From positions 1 through 17,382 of the forward strand of contig ONXO01000057.1 of NCBI GenBank assembly GCA_900321795.1: 17,382 nucleotides of DNA. The letters are read 5' to 3'. The position numbers were made by a program, and so were the translations under genes. Positions 7,465 to 13,618 of the stretch are shown one piece after another (within the stretch, counting starts at the first letter, position 1; each line of letters starts with the position of its first letter). Origin of the DNA: an uncultured Eubacteriales bacterium (GTDB taxonomy: Bacteria; Bacillota_I; Bacilli_A; RF39; UBA660). The notes beneath the pieces were generated by a model that was not told the origin of the DNA, did not search any database, and was given only the letters and a program-made list of their open reading frames with translations.

Positions 7465-8190
7465 ATGAATAAAGATAATTTGTTTATAGAAGATAGCGAA
7501 ATATTAATAAATTCTAGTAAAATAACACATAAAGAAGAAGTAAGCAAGAATATTTCTATTACTAAAATTGAACTATCTAAAGAAGAAGGAATAAAGATAA
7601 ATAGACCTAAAGGATTATATACTACTATATTTTATAATAATGATGCAGTTAAAGAAGAAATAGAAGAACTGATAAATTTAACTACTAAATCTATAAAAGA
7701 GTCATTAGATTATTTGAACATTAATAAAAATAGTAAAATATTATTTGTAGGAATAGGTAATAAAAACTTATCTGTAGATAAACTAGGTTATTTACTTATA
7801 GAGAAAATAGTAGTAGGTGGAAACTGTTATAAAATATACAAAGATATAAAAGCTTATACTAATATAGAAACTACTATCTTTATAAAAAGCTTAGTTAAAA
7901 CGCTAGATATAGATTTAGTAGTGTTAATAGATTCATTAAAAGCAGAAAATATTGAAAGACTAGGAACAACAGTGCAAATAAGTACTTCTGGTATAAGACC
8001 ACTAGGAAGTAAAGAAATAAATAAAAAAAGTGTAGGTGCTAAAGTATTGTCTATAGGTGTACCTACTATAATAAATATGAAAAATATTAGCAAAAAGAAT
8101 CCGTTAGTACTGGTAACAACAGACAATATAGATGAAGTAGTAGACAACTCTTCAAGCATACTATCAATAGCTATAAATAGGTTATTCTAA
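7465..8190 (+). CDS. gpr: Germination protease GPR (compact form)
   Basis: GPR degrades the DNA-protecting small acid-soluble spore proteins during germination, after being made as a zymogen in the forespore. The product has 241 residues from ATG 7465, chosen because AGGTGG (7453-7458) sits 6 bases upstream. Family blocks are GIGNKNLSVDKLG (96-108, with Asp105) and VVLIDSLKAENIERLGTTVQIS (starting at 152, with Asp156), which fit the catalytic aspartates Asp127 and Asp193 of Bacillus GPR. IGVPTII (197-203) is also typical. Bacillus GPR is about 370 residues; here insertions in the C-terminal half are missing, but the closing DEVVDN...INRLF helix is kept. spoIIP follows, as in Bacillus. Confidence 0.9.
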   Translation: MNKDNLFIEDSEILINSSKITHKEEVSKNISITKIELSKEEGIKINRPKGLYTTIFYNNDAVKEEIEELINLTTKSIKESLDYLNINKNSKILFVGIGNKNLSVDKLGYLLIEKIVVGGNCYKIYKDIKAYTNIETTIFIKSLVKTLDIDLVVLIDSLKAENIERLGTTVQISTSGIRPLGSKEINKKSVGAKVLSIGVPTIINMKNISKKNPLVLVTTDNIDEVVDNSSSILSIAINRLF

Positions 8191-8194
8191 TTCG

Positions 8195-8222
8195 ACATAG
8201 TTTTTATTTATTCTCATATATA
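8195..8222 (+). promoter_or_regulatory. Candidate sigmaE-type promoter of spoIIP
   Basis: ACATAGT (8195-8201), a 13-base spacer and CATATATA (8215-8222) resemble the sigmaE -35 (KMATATT) and -10 (CATACAnT). spoIIP is sigmaE-controlled in Bacillus. The match is partial, but spacing equals that of the candidate before spoIVFA. Confidence 0.3.
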
Positions 8223-8241
8223 ATGTATATGGGTGAAAGAA

Positions 8242-9198
8242 ATGACAAGATTTAAAACTAAAAAAACTTTTAATTTAAAAAATAAAGTTTATATATATTT
8301 GTTTATCTTGTCTTTTTTATGTACTTTTTTATTAATTAGTAAAGATTCTATAAATAAAGAAAATATAATATCTTCTATAATAAGTGAAGTAACAAACGAA
8401 GATAATTATTACATAAATAAATTAGAAAATGCATTAACTTCTCCTAAAAACATCTTATATGCCTCTTTAAATAAAGCTTCTAAAGTAGAAATCAAAAGTG
8501 TATTTGTAAGTGACTATAAAGATGAATTTGATTATGGTGCAGCTAAAAGTGATTATGTAGAAGATCCTCTTCCTATTAAAGATAGTGAAGAACCTTTAGT
8601 TTATATTTATAATACTCATCAATTAGAAGAATATGAAGGCGGAGAAAATATTTCATCAGTAAAACCAAATGTAATGGTAGCCTCTTATATATTTAGAGAA
8701 AAACTAAAAGAAAAAGGAATAATTTCTTTAGTTGAAACCAATAATGTAAAAAAATATTTAAATGACAATAATTTAAAATACAATATGTCTTATCATGCAA
8801 GTGAATATTTTGCTAGAATTGCCCAAAATGAACATCCTTCTATAATGTATATGTTTGATATTCATAGAGATAGTGTAAATAAAAGTGTAACTTATTTTGA
8901 AATTAATAATAAACCTTATGCTAAGATGCTATTATTAGTTGGATATGAACACACAAAAAAAGAAAACAATATAGGTTTTGCTGAAAGATTAAATGAAATA
9001 CTAGAAAGAGATTATCCTGGGCTTTCAAGGGGTGTTAAATACTATTTAGATGAACCAGTAAATGGAGTTTATAATAGCAACTTAAATGGGAAAGGAATTC
9101 TTATAGAAGTGGGTGGAGTAGACAATAAAATAGAAGAAGTAAATAATTCTATGGAAGCATTAGCTGATGTTTTTTATAAATATTTAATGGAGGAGTAG
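8242..9198 (+). CDS. spoIIP: Stage II sporulation protein P (SpoIIP), peptidoglycan hydrolase
   Basis: SpoIIP is the membrane-anchored amidase/endopeptidase that, with SpoIID and SpoIIM, thins septal peptidoglycan and drives engulfment. The 318-residue protein has a short basic N-terminus and one transmembrane segment (about 17-34). The catalytic domain has VYIYNTHQLEEY (120-131, His126), MFDIHRD (204-210, His208) and ILIEVGGVDN (286-295, Glu289), the zinc-ligand blocks of the family. The start is ATG 8242. An in-frame GTG at 8233 lies within the GGGTGA ribosome-binding site and is rejected. Position after gpr is the conserved Bacillus order. Confidence 0.92.
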   Translation: MTRFKTKKTFNLKNKVYIYLFILSFLCTFLLISKDSINKENIISSIISEVTNEDNYYINKLENALTSPKNILYASLNKASKVEIKSVFVSDYKDEFDYGAAKSDYVEDPLPIKDSEEPLVYIYNTHQLEEYEGGENISSVKPNVMVASYIFREKLKEKGIISLVETNNVKKYLNDNNLKYNMSYHASEYFARIAQNEHPSIMYMFDIHRDSVNKSVTYFEINNKPYAKMLLLVGYEHTKKENNIGFAERLNEILERDYPGLSRGVKYYLDEPVNGVYNSNLNGKGILIEVGGVDNKIEEVNNSMEALADVFYKYLMEE

Positions 9199-9199
9199 A

Positions 9200-9529
9200 A
9201 TGAAAAAGAAAAAACATAACTACTTATTCATAGTTACTTTAATACTATTTGGAATATATTCAGCTATTTATTTTTCATATAAAGGCGGATATTATGAGGT
9301 AAAAAACCACGATAAAATGCTACTTACTGAAGAAGCTATGAAAAGATTTGAAGATGATGTAAATAATGGCAAAAATATTTGTATTAATGATTATATTCAA
9401 AATGATTATACAGATTATTCTAATAAAATAACTAATGCTGGAATTAAAATTGGCAGTTTTGCAGAAAGTTTTGTAATTGATGGCATAGGAACTTTCTTTG
9501 AAGTTTTAGGTAAACTATTTACAGGATAA
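9200..9529 (+). CDS. Small membrane-anchored protein in the yqxA position
   Basis: A 109-residue protein with a Lys-rich N-terminus and one hydrophobic segment (about 8-27), then a soluble part probably outside the membrane. Its end, NAGIKIGSFAESFVIDGIG (from residue 79), looks amphipathic. It begins one base after the spoIIP stop with Shine-Dalgarno GGAGGAG, so it is co-translated with spoIIP. In Bacillus the gene after spoIIP is yqxA, a small one-TM protein of similar length. Position and topology suggest an equivalent, but I cannot show homology by eye, and its function is unknown. Confidence 0.8.
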   Translation: MKKKKHNYLFIVTLILFGIYSAIYFSYKGGYYEVKNHDKMLLTEEAMKRFEDDVNNGKNICINDYIQNDYTDYSNKITNAGIKIGSFAESFVIDGIGTFFEVLGKLFTG

Positions 9530-9531
9530 AA

Positions 9532-9583
9532 AAGAAACAGTATTTTACTGTTAACTAAATCCCTTAATTAACTACTGTTTCTT
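9532..9583. terminator. Long hairpin between convergent spoIIP operon and yigZ-type gene
   Basis: Perfect 11-bp stem AAGAAACAGTA/TACTGTTTCTT (9532-9542 with 9573-9583), with inner pairing GTTAA/TTAAC (9550-9554 with 9568-9572). On the minus strand six T follow, so it should terminate the yigZ-type gene. An alternative smaller hairpin uses TACTGTT at 9546-9552. Confidence 0.7.
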
Positions 9584-9603
9584 AATAGTATTATATCCAA
9601 AAA

Positions 9604-9960
9604 TCAATTATTTGATACAAAAAGTTTGCTTGCTGCTTCACTATAGCTTCTAGTAAGAAGCCCTCTACCTAAAAGAGTACCGCCAAAATACCTGACAACA
9701 ACAATTAATACATTATCTATACCCTTATAATTAATTATATTTAAAATGGGCCCTCCTGCAGTTCCTGAAGGCTCCTTATCATCAGTTTTCTTTTCTATTG
9801 TTCCTATCTTATATGCATAGCAAATATGTCTAGCTTTTTTATGTTCTTTTTGTATTTCTTCTAATATGATATCTACTTCTTCTTTTGTTTTTACTTCAAA
9901 CATCAAACCTATAAATTTACTTTTCTTAATTTCAACTAAACTTTCACTTAACTTTTTCAT
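9604..9960 (-). CDS. YigZ/IMPACT-family protein, N-terminal domain only
   Basis: The 118-residue product matches the UPF0029/IMPACT N-terminal domain: KSKFIG (13-18), ARHICYAYKIG (43-53), DDKEPSGTAGGPIL (60-73) and VVVRYFGGTLLGRG (87-100). The family is linked to translation control, but its bacterial role is unclear. Typical bacterial members are about 200 residues with a second C-terminal domain, which is absent here. Lys62 replaces the usual Gly of DDGEPSGTAG. An in-frame TAA 12 bases upstream leaves ATG 9960 as the only canonical start covering KSKFIG. There is no Shine-Dalgarno, and the promoter -10 ends six bases before the ATG, so the mRNA may be leaderless. Confidence 0.9.
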   Translation of the reverse strand: MKKLSESLVEIKKSKFIGLMFEVKTKEEVDIILEEIQKEHKKARHICYAYKIGTIEKKTDDKEPSGTAGGPILNIINYKGIDNVLIVVVRYFGGTLLGRGLLTRSYSEAASKLFVSNN

Positions 9961-9966
9961 ATCTTT

Positions 9967-9995
9967 ATTTTAAAAGAGATAAAACTAAAAAGCAA
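9967..9995 (-). promoter_or_regulatory. Promoter of the yigZ-type gene, predicting a leaderless mRNA
   Basis: Minus strand: TTGCTT (9995 to 9990), a 17-base spacer, TAAAAT (9972 to 9967). Transcription would start at about 9960, the A of the ATG. The -35 overlaps the descending arm of the preceding terminator. Confidence 0.6.
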
Positions 9996-10017
9996 GTTAA
10001 TTTACTTAACTTACTTT
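9989..10017 (-). terminator. Terminator of the 89-aa orphan gene
   Basis: A 12-bp stem with one U-G wobble (10017-10006 with 10000-9989 on the minus strand), loop GTAAA, followed by a short T run. It begins four bases after the gene's stop and overlaps the -35 of the next gene. Confidence 0.7.
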
Positions 10018-10020
10018 AAT

Positions 10021-10290
10021 TTAAAATAATTTTCTTTTTTTCTCACTAACAGGTTCAGGTATTTCTACCATCTGTGTAATATTTAATAAATCTTTAGCTT
10101 CTTTTAAAAGCTTAGTCTTGTCAGCACCCATTACTTTTAAAATTGCAGGATTACTTAAAAGCATTAAATCGGTATTAAGTCTTGTTTGAAGATATATAAG
10201 CCTATCCAAATTGTGTGTTTGTTCATTATAAGTCAAGCCAGGAGCCGGATTAGACTCAATAAATTTTTGAATATTCTTTTTAGGAAACAT
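10021..10290 (-). CDS. Small protein of unknown function (89 aa)
   Basis: An 89-residue soluble protein that I do not recognise. It has no signal peptide or membrane segment. After a basic start (MFPKK) and a NPAPGLTYNEQT stretch (30-41) it appears mostly helical (LDRLIYLQTRLNTDLMLL), and ends in a basic tail KKRKLF. It is likely real: the start has Shine-Dalgarno AAGGAGAA, the promoter TTGACT-N17-TATAAT is near consensus with an extended -10, and a clean terminator follows the stop. It is therefore an independently and probably strongly transcribed single-gene unit. The open frame extends 16 codons upstream, but that part overlaps the promoter. Confidence 0.8.
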   Translation of the reverse strand: MFPKKNIQKFIESNPAPGLTYNEQTHNLDRLIYLQTRLNTDLMLLSNPAILKVMGADKTKLLKEAKDLLNITQMVEIPEPVSEKKRKLF

Positions 10291-10317
10291 ATTATTTTCT
10301 CCTTTCACTATGCATAA

Positions 10318-10346
10318 ATTATACCATATAAAGTACAAAAAGTCAA
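10318..10346 (-). promoter_or_regulatory. Strong sigmaA promoter of the 89-aa orphan
   Basis: Minus strand: TTGACT (10346 to 10341), exactly 17 bases, TATAAT (10323 to 10318) preceded by TGG. It is one of the best promoter matches in the window. Confidence 0.85.
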
Positions 10347-10347
10347 T

Positions 10348-10375
10348 TCATAATATCCGATTATACTCATATGAT
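10348..10375 (+). promoter_or_regulatory. Candidate sigmaE-type promoter of spoIVFA-spoIVFB
   Basis: TCATAAT (10348-10354) fits KMATATT at 6 of 7 positions. A 13-base spacer leads to CATATGAT (10368-10375), close to CATACAnT. The spoIVF operon is sigmaE-dependent in Bacillus. Confidence 0.4.
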
Positions 10376-10392
10376 TATATAGGTGAACTTTT

Positions 10393-10977
10393 ATGAAGAT
10401 AGAAGATTATTTAAAAAGTAATAGTAATAATAGTATTAAAACATATATCAATAAACTTATAAAAAGAGTACTTCTAACAACTATAGTGATTCTTTCTGTA
10501 CTTATAGTATGCAATTTAAATAAAAATTTCAAAGCTTTTATAAATGAAAATGTATATGAAACTAATTATAATTTTTCTAAAATAAATACTCTATATAAAA
10601 AATACTTTTTAGATATAAAAAATAATGCTGAAGATAAAGTAACTAACTTAGTAAATAAAAATAATATATTAGACTACACTGAAACAAAAGAATACAAAGA
10701 TGGAGTACTTTTATCAGTAAGCGATAAATATCCAGTAAAAATGCTTGAAAGCGGGCTTATAGTTTTTGTAGGCAACAGAGAAGGAATAAACTCGGTTATA
10801 GTCCAGCAAAGTAATGGAATAGACGTGATATATGGAAACATAGATGCTAAAGATATTAAAGTATATGATTATATAGAAAAAGGAACCATTATAGGAGAAA
10901 CTATAGAAAATGAATTATATTTAGCATTTTATAAAGATAGAAAGGTCTTATCTTACGAACCGTATATTAAATATTAA
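10393..10977 (+). CDS. spoIVFA: SpoIVFA-like regulator with degenerate LytM/M23 domain
   Basis: In Bacillus, SpoIVFA sits in the outer forespore membrane, holds the SpoIVFB protease inactive together with BofA, and is released by signalling from the forespore. This 194-residue protein has a cytoplasmic N-terminus, one transmembrane segment (about 26-43), a linker, and a C-terminal module (about 112-193) with the M23/LytM pattern: ESGLIVFVG, VIVQQSNGIDVIYGNI, YIEKGTIIGE. The zinc-binding histidines of active M23 peptidases are absent, as in SpoIVFA. The gene directly downstream encodes a SpoIVFB-type protease, which makes the call firm despite low sequence conservation. Ribosome-binding site AGGTGA precedes the ATG. 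Confidence 0.8.
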   Translation: MKIEDYLKSNSNNSIKTYINKLIKRVLLTTIVILSVLIVCNLNKNFKAFINENVYETNYNFSKINTLYKKYFLDIKNNAEDKVTNLVNKNNILDYTETKEYKDGVLLSVSDKYPVKMLESGLIVFVGNREGINSVIVQQSNGIDVIYGNIDAKDIKVYDYIEKGTIIGETIENELYLAFYKDRKVLSYEPYIKY

Positions 10978-11656
10978 AATAGATATATCTACTTATATAA
11001 TAGCTTTAATATCTTTCTTAGCAGGATACTTTGAATATGTATTTCTAACACTTTTACTTATCATAGTACATGAACTAGGCCACTATTTGACAGGCCTTTT
11101 CTTAAAAATGAAAATGGGAGAAATAAGAATATTTGCTTTTGGAGGAGTAACTACTTTAAACGAAGACTTAAATTCATCTATTTACAAAGAAATAATAATG
11201 CTTATAGCAGGTCCATTAACTCAAATACTTTTTTACTTTTTTATTGTATTTATGTATAAAAAAGGTTACATAAATATAAATGTATTTGATAAAATAACCA
11301 TAATCAATAAAACACTTCTTTCATTTAATCTTCTGCCTATACTACCACTAGATGGAGGAAAACTAGTAAACAATATATTAGATTTAATTCTCCCATATCA
11401 AATGAGTCATATAATATCTATAATAATAAGTTTTCTATCTTTACCACTTTTATTTAAGTTAGATAACAAACTATTTGTAATACTTTTAACTTTATTTTTA
11501 ACATTAAAACTAATAGAAGAAATAAAATATCACAATGATAGATTAACTAAACTAATACTTGAACGAAATTTAAAACAATATAAGTTTAGTAAAACAATAA
11601 TTCTATCTAATATAAAAAAGGTGAGAAGAAATAAAAATTACATACTTTCTTCTTGA
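10973..11656 (+). CDS. spoIVFB: SpoIVFB-type site-2 intramembrane metalloprotease; start codon unclear
   Basis: SpoIVFB is the S2P (M50) protease that cleaves pro-sigmaK in the mother-cell membrane around the forespore. The zinc motif HELGH is encoded at 11069-11083 and the second motif NLLPILPLDGG lies about 86 residues later; several hydrophobic segments surround them. The frame is open from 10925, but contains no ATG, GTG or TTG before TTG 11087, which lies after HELGH and would remove the active site. The listed start is the ATT at 10973, which overlaps the spoIVFA stop by one base (ATTAA) and gives 227 residues beginning like known SpoIVFB. ATA 10964 or 10979, or a +1 frameshift from spoIVFA, are alternatives. 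It ends in TGA. Confidence 0.82.
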   Translation: MKIDISTYIIALISFLAGYFEYVFLTLLLIIVHELGHYLTGLFLKMKMGEIRIFAFGGVTTLNEDLNSSIYKEIIMLIAGPLTQILFYFFIVFMYKKGYININVFDKITIINKTLLSFNLLPILPLDGGKLVNNILDLILPYQMSHIISIIISFLSLPLLFKLDNKLFVILLTLFLTLKLIEEIKYHNDRLTKLILERNLKQYKFSKTIILSNIKKVRRNKNYILSS

Positions 11657-11681
11657 TAATAATAGTATTATTTGTTAAAAT
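11653..11681 (+). promoter_or_regulatory. sigmaA promoter of the surface-protein gene with palindrome in spacer
   Basis: TTGATA (11653-11658), 17 bases, TAAAAT (11676-11681) preceded by TG-T. The spacer holds the perfect inverted repeat AATAATA-G-TATTATT (11658-11672), which could be an operator. The -35 overlaps the stop of spoIVFB. Confidence 0.7.
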
Positions 11682-11706
11682 TATTATAGAAAAGAGGTAG
11701 AACAAA

Positions 11707-13470
11707 ATGGAACGAACAAAGAAATATTTTTTGTTATCAGTAGTAAGTATATTAGTACTTGCAATAGGAACGACATTAGCATACTTTACTGTAAGAATAG
11801 AAGGAGAAGGAAAGACAATATCGGTAGATACAGCTAACTTAAGAATAATATATACAGATACTAAAGTGATATCTGCATCAAATATAAAACCTGGCGAGTT
11901 GAATGAAACAAAGACATTTACTATAAAAAATGAGTCCGATGGTGTATACAATTACAACATAGTAATAAAAGATTTTATAAACACATTTGTTACAAATGGA
12001 TATTTGCAGTACAAATTAGAATCATCAGATGGTGGATACAACATGAGCGAGTTTAGAGATTTGACAAAAAGTTTAAATGCAAAAGATGAAGTTTTAGTAC
12101 ATAACTATAGTATAGCAAAAGATGCAACCCATACGTACACATTAACACTAGTATATACAAATGATGAAAATGTAGATCAAAGTGATGATATGGGGAAAAA
12201 TCTTTATGGACATATAGAGATTGAAAAAGGTACAGAGCCAACATTAGTATATCAGCTTTTGCAAGACAAATATGGAAGAGACAGTAGAAATGATTTTTCT
12301 GTAGTATATACTACAGAAAACACTAACAAATTATTTACAACGCAAAACACTGAAGATGGGTCAAACGTATACTATTTTGCTGGTAATGCAAAAAACAACT
12401 GGGTAAAGTTTGGCAAATATGCAGTTGATTCAACACTATGGGTAGGATATAACTCAAGTGGTGCAAGTCCACGTGACTATATTGAATATACTTATTCTAC
12501 CGAAAGTGCCTGTACAAGCTCTTCATATAATAATAACTGCCACAAGCTATATTCAGCAGGGGATGATATGTACTGGAGAATCATCCGTACTAATGAAGAA
12601 ATAGAAGGTGGAGGAGTAAGGCTTTTATATGCAGGAACAAGTCCTGATACAAAAGATGGTTATATCGACATAAGTATATACAATAGTGTAGGGAATGATC
12701 CAACATACGTGGGGTATAAAAATGGTACAACAGGAAACACCACCGCAATGGATAGAACTAACACAAATTCTTCAACAATAAAAGGAGTAATAGACTCTTG
12801 GTATGTAGCAAATTTAAAAGCAGCAGGCACTACATATGATAATCATGTGAATACAAAAGCAATATATTGTAATGATAGAAGCATAAATAGTAAGTATAAC
12901 TATTTAACAGATTATAATAAAGACATGTATTTTGCATCATATGAACGATTAGGAAACTATGTAGGTTATGGAGGAGCAAACTATAATCCATCATATGCTT
13001 GTGGAGTAACAAAAGATGGATTTGGTTCTTATTTTGCAAATGAAAGTGATGCAAATAGAAAACTAGACAAGTTTTCAGCTGACAGTATAGTTGGAAATGG
13101 AGAACTTGCTGATGCTCCAGCAGCTTTAATAACGGCTGATGAAATAGCTTTCGCCGGTGGAAAATACGATACAGCCAATGCTACAACATGGTATTACTTA
13201 AATGCAGCATCGACACCAGGATCGATTACAAACAATAGGAACTGGTGGACAATGAGCCCATATAATGGCCGTATTGGTAATTCTTCTGCCAATGTTTGGT
13301 TCATTGCGGGCTCTGGCCGTTTGGGCCGCCTTTGGGACAGCTTAAATAATCAAGGGATTTCGACATACTTACGTGCTGTCCGTCCGGTTATTTCTCTTAA
13401 TGCTAATGTAATTGTAGAGGGTGGAACAGGTGAGCCTACAAATCCTTATACAATAAAGCTTTCTGATTAG
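11707..13470 (+). CDS. Secreted surface protein with C-terminal lectin/FGE-like variable cassette
   Basis: A 587-residue protein with an N-terminal signal/anchor segment (about 8-26) followed by LAYFT, a start resembling TasA/camelysin-type exported proteins. An Ig-like beta domain may span about 30-175 (TFTIKNESDGVYNYNIVIKD). A large Asn/Tyr/Gly-rich region with few cysteines follows. The C-terminal cassette has NWWTMSP (512-518), ANVWF, and RAVRPVISL (556-564), the WW-SP...VRP pattern of C-type-lectin/FGE-like domains. The segment encoding residues 521-545 has strikingly different base and codon use, described separately. No sortase motif or lipobox is visible. Function is unknown; binding or attachment at the cell surface is inference. 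It has its own promoter and terminator. Confidence 0.8.
   Translation: MERTKKYFLLSVVSILVLAIGTTLAYFTVRIEGEGKTISVDTANLRIIYTDTKVISASNIKPGELNETKTFTIKNESDGVYNYNIVIKDFINTFVTNGYLQYKLESSDGGYNMSEFRDLTKSLNAKDEVLVHNYSIAKDATHTYTLTLVYTNDENVDQSDDMGKNLYGHIEIEKGTEPTLVYQLLQDKYGRDSRNDFSVVYTTENTNKLFTTQNTEDGSNVYYFAGNAKNNWVKFGKYAVDSTLWVGYNSSGASPRDYIEYTYSTESACTSSSYNNNCHKLYSAGDDMYWRIIRTNEEIEGGGVRLLYAGTSPDTKDGYIDISIYNSVGNDPTYVGYKNGTTGNTTAMDRTNTNSSTIKGVIDSWYVANLKAAGTTYDNHVNTKAIYCNDRSINSKYNYLTDYNKDMYFASYERLGNYVGYGGANYNPSYACGVTKDGFGSYFANESDANRKLDKFSADSIVGNGELADAPAALITADEIAFAGGKYDTANATTWYYLNAASTPGSITNNRNWWTMSPYNGRIGNSSANVWFIAGSGRLGRLWDSLNNQGISTYLRAVRPVISLNANVIVEGGTGEPTNPYTIKLSD
13261..13405 (+). other. Adenine-depleted 3' cassette, candidate variable region of a diversity-generating retroelement
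   Basis: In 13267-13341 I count 8 A, 24 G, 18 C and 25 T (56% GC, 11% A). The preceding 75 bases have 28 A. Of these 25 codons, 21 end in T or C, four in G and none in A, and arginine is CGT/CGC instead of AGA. Retroelement mutagenesis of AAY template codons produces this pattern. A GC-rich stretch at 13369-13387 could be the homing boundary. No template repeat or reverse transcriptase lies in the window. Edges are approximate. Confidence 0.45.
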
Positions 13471-13503
13471 AAATAAAAAGAATAACTCATTAAATCAAAT
13501 AAT

Positions 13504-13540
13504 AATTAGGAATAGTTAAATATTTCTAATTATTTTTATT
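13504..13540 (+). terminator. Terminator after the surface-protein gene
   Basis: An 11-bp stem with one G-U wobble (13504-13514 with 13521-13531), loop GTTAAA, followed by ATTTTTATTT. Confidence 0.8.
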
Positions 13541-13561
13541 TATAAAAATAGTAAAAACTAA

Positions 13562-13590
13562 TTGCACTTGTTCTTTTTTCATGATAAAAT
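13562..13590 (+). promoter_or_regulatory. sigmaA promoter of sepF-divIVA
   Basis: TTGCAC (13562-13567), exactly 17 bases, TAAAAT (13585-13590) preceded by TG-A. It shows that an upstream in-frame TTG at 13562 cannot be the sepF start. Confidence 0.8.
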
Positions 13591-13618
13591 TAAATATAGT
13601 AAGAAAGTAGAGGATATT

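Noticed and set aside
7374..7547. 58-residue N-terminal extension of the S20 frame
   Set aside because: It overlaps the rpsT promoter and the gpr coding region, and S20 starts at MANIKSQ with its own Shine-Dalgarno.
8233..8241. GTG start extending SpoIIP by three residues
   Set aside because: The GTG is part of the GGGTGA ribosome-binding site for the ATG at 8242.
13562..13618. TTG start extending SepF by 19 residues
   Set aside because: It coincides with the -35 box of the sepF promoter, and SepF proteins begin at MAFKNF.
13471..13618. Template repeat of a diversity-generating retroelement next to the variable cassette
   Set aside because: The intergenic region holds only a terminator and the sepF promoter. 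I saw no copy of the cassette and no reverse transcriptase anywhere in the window.
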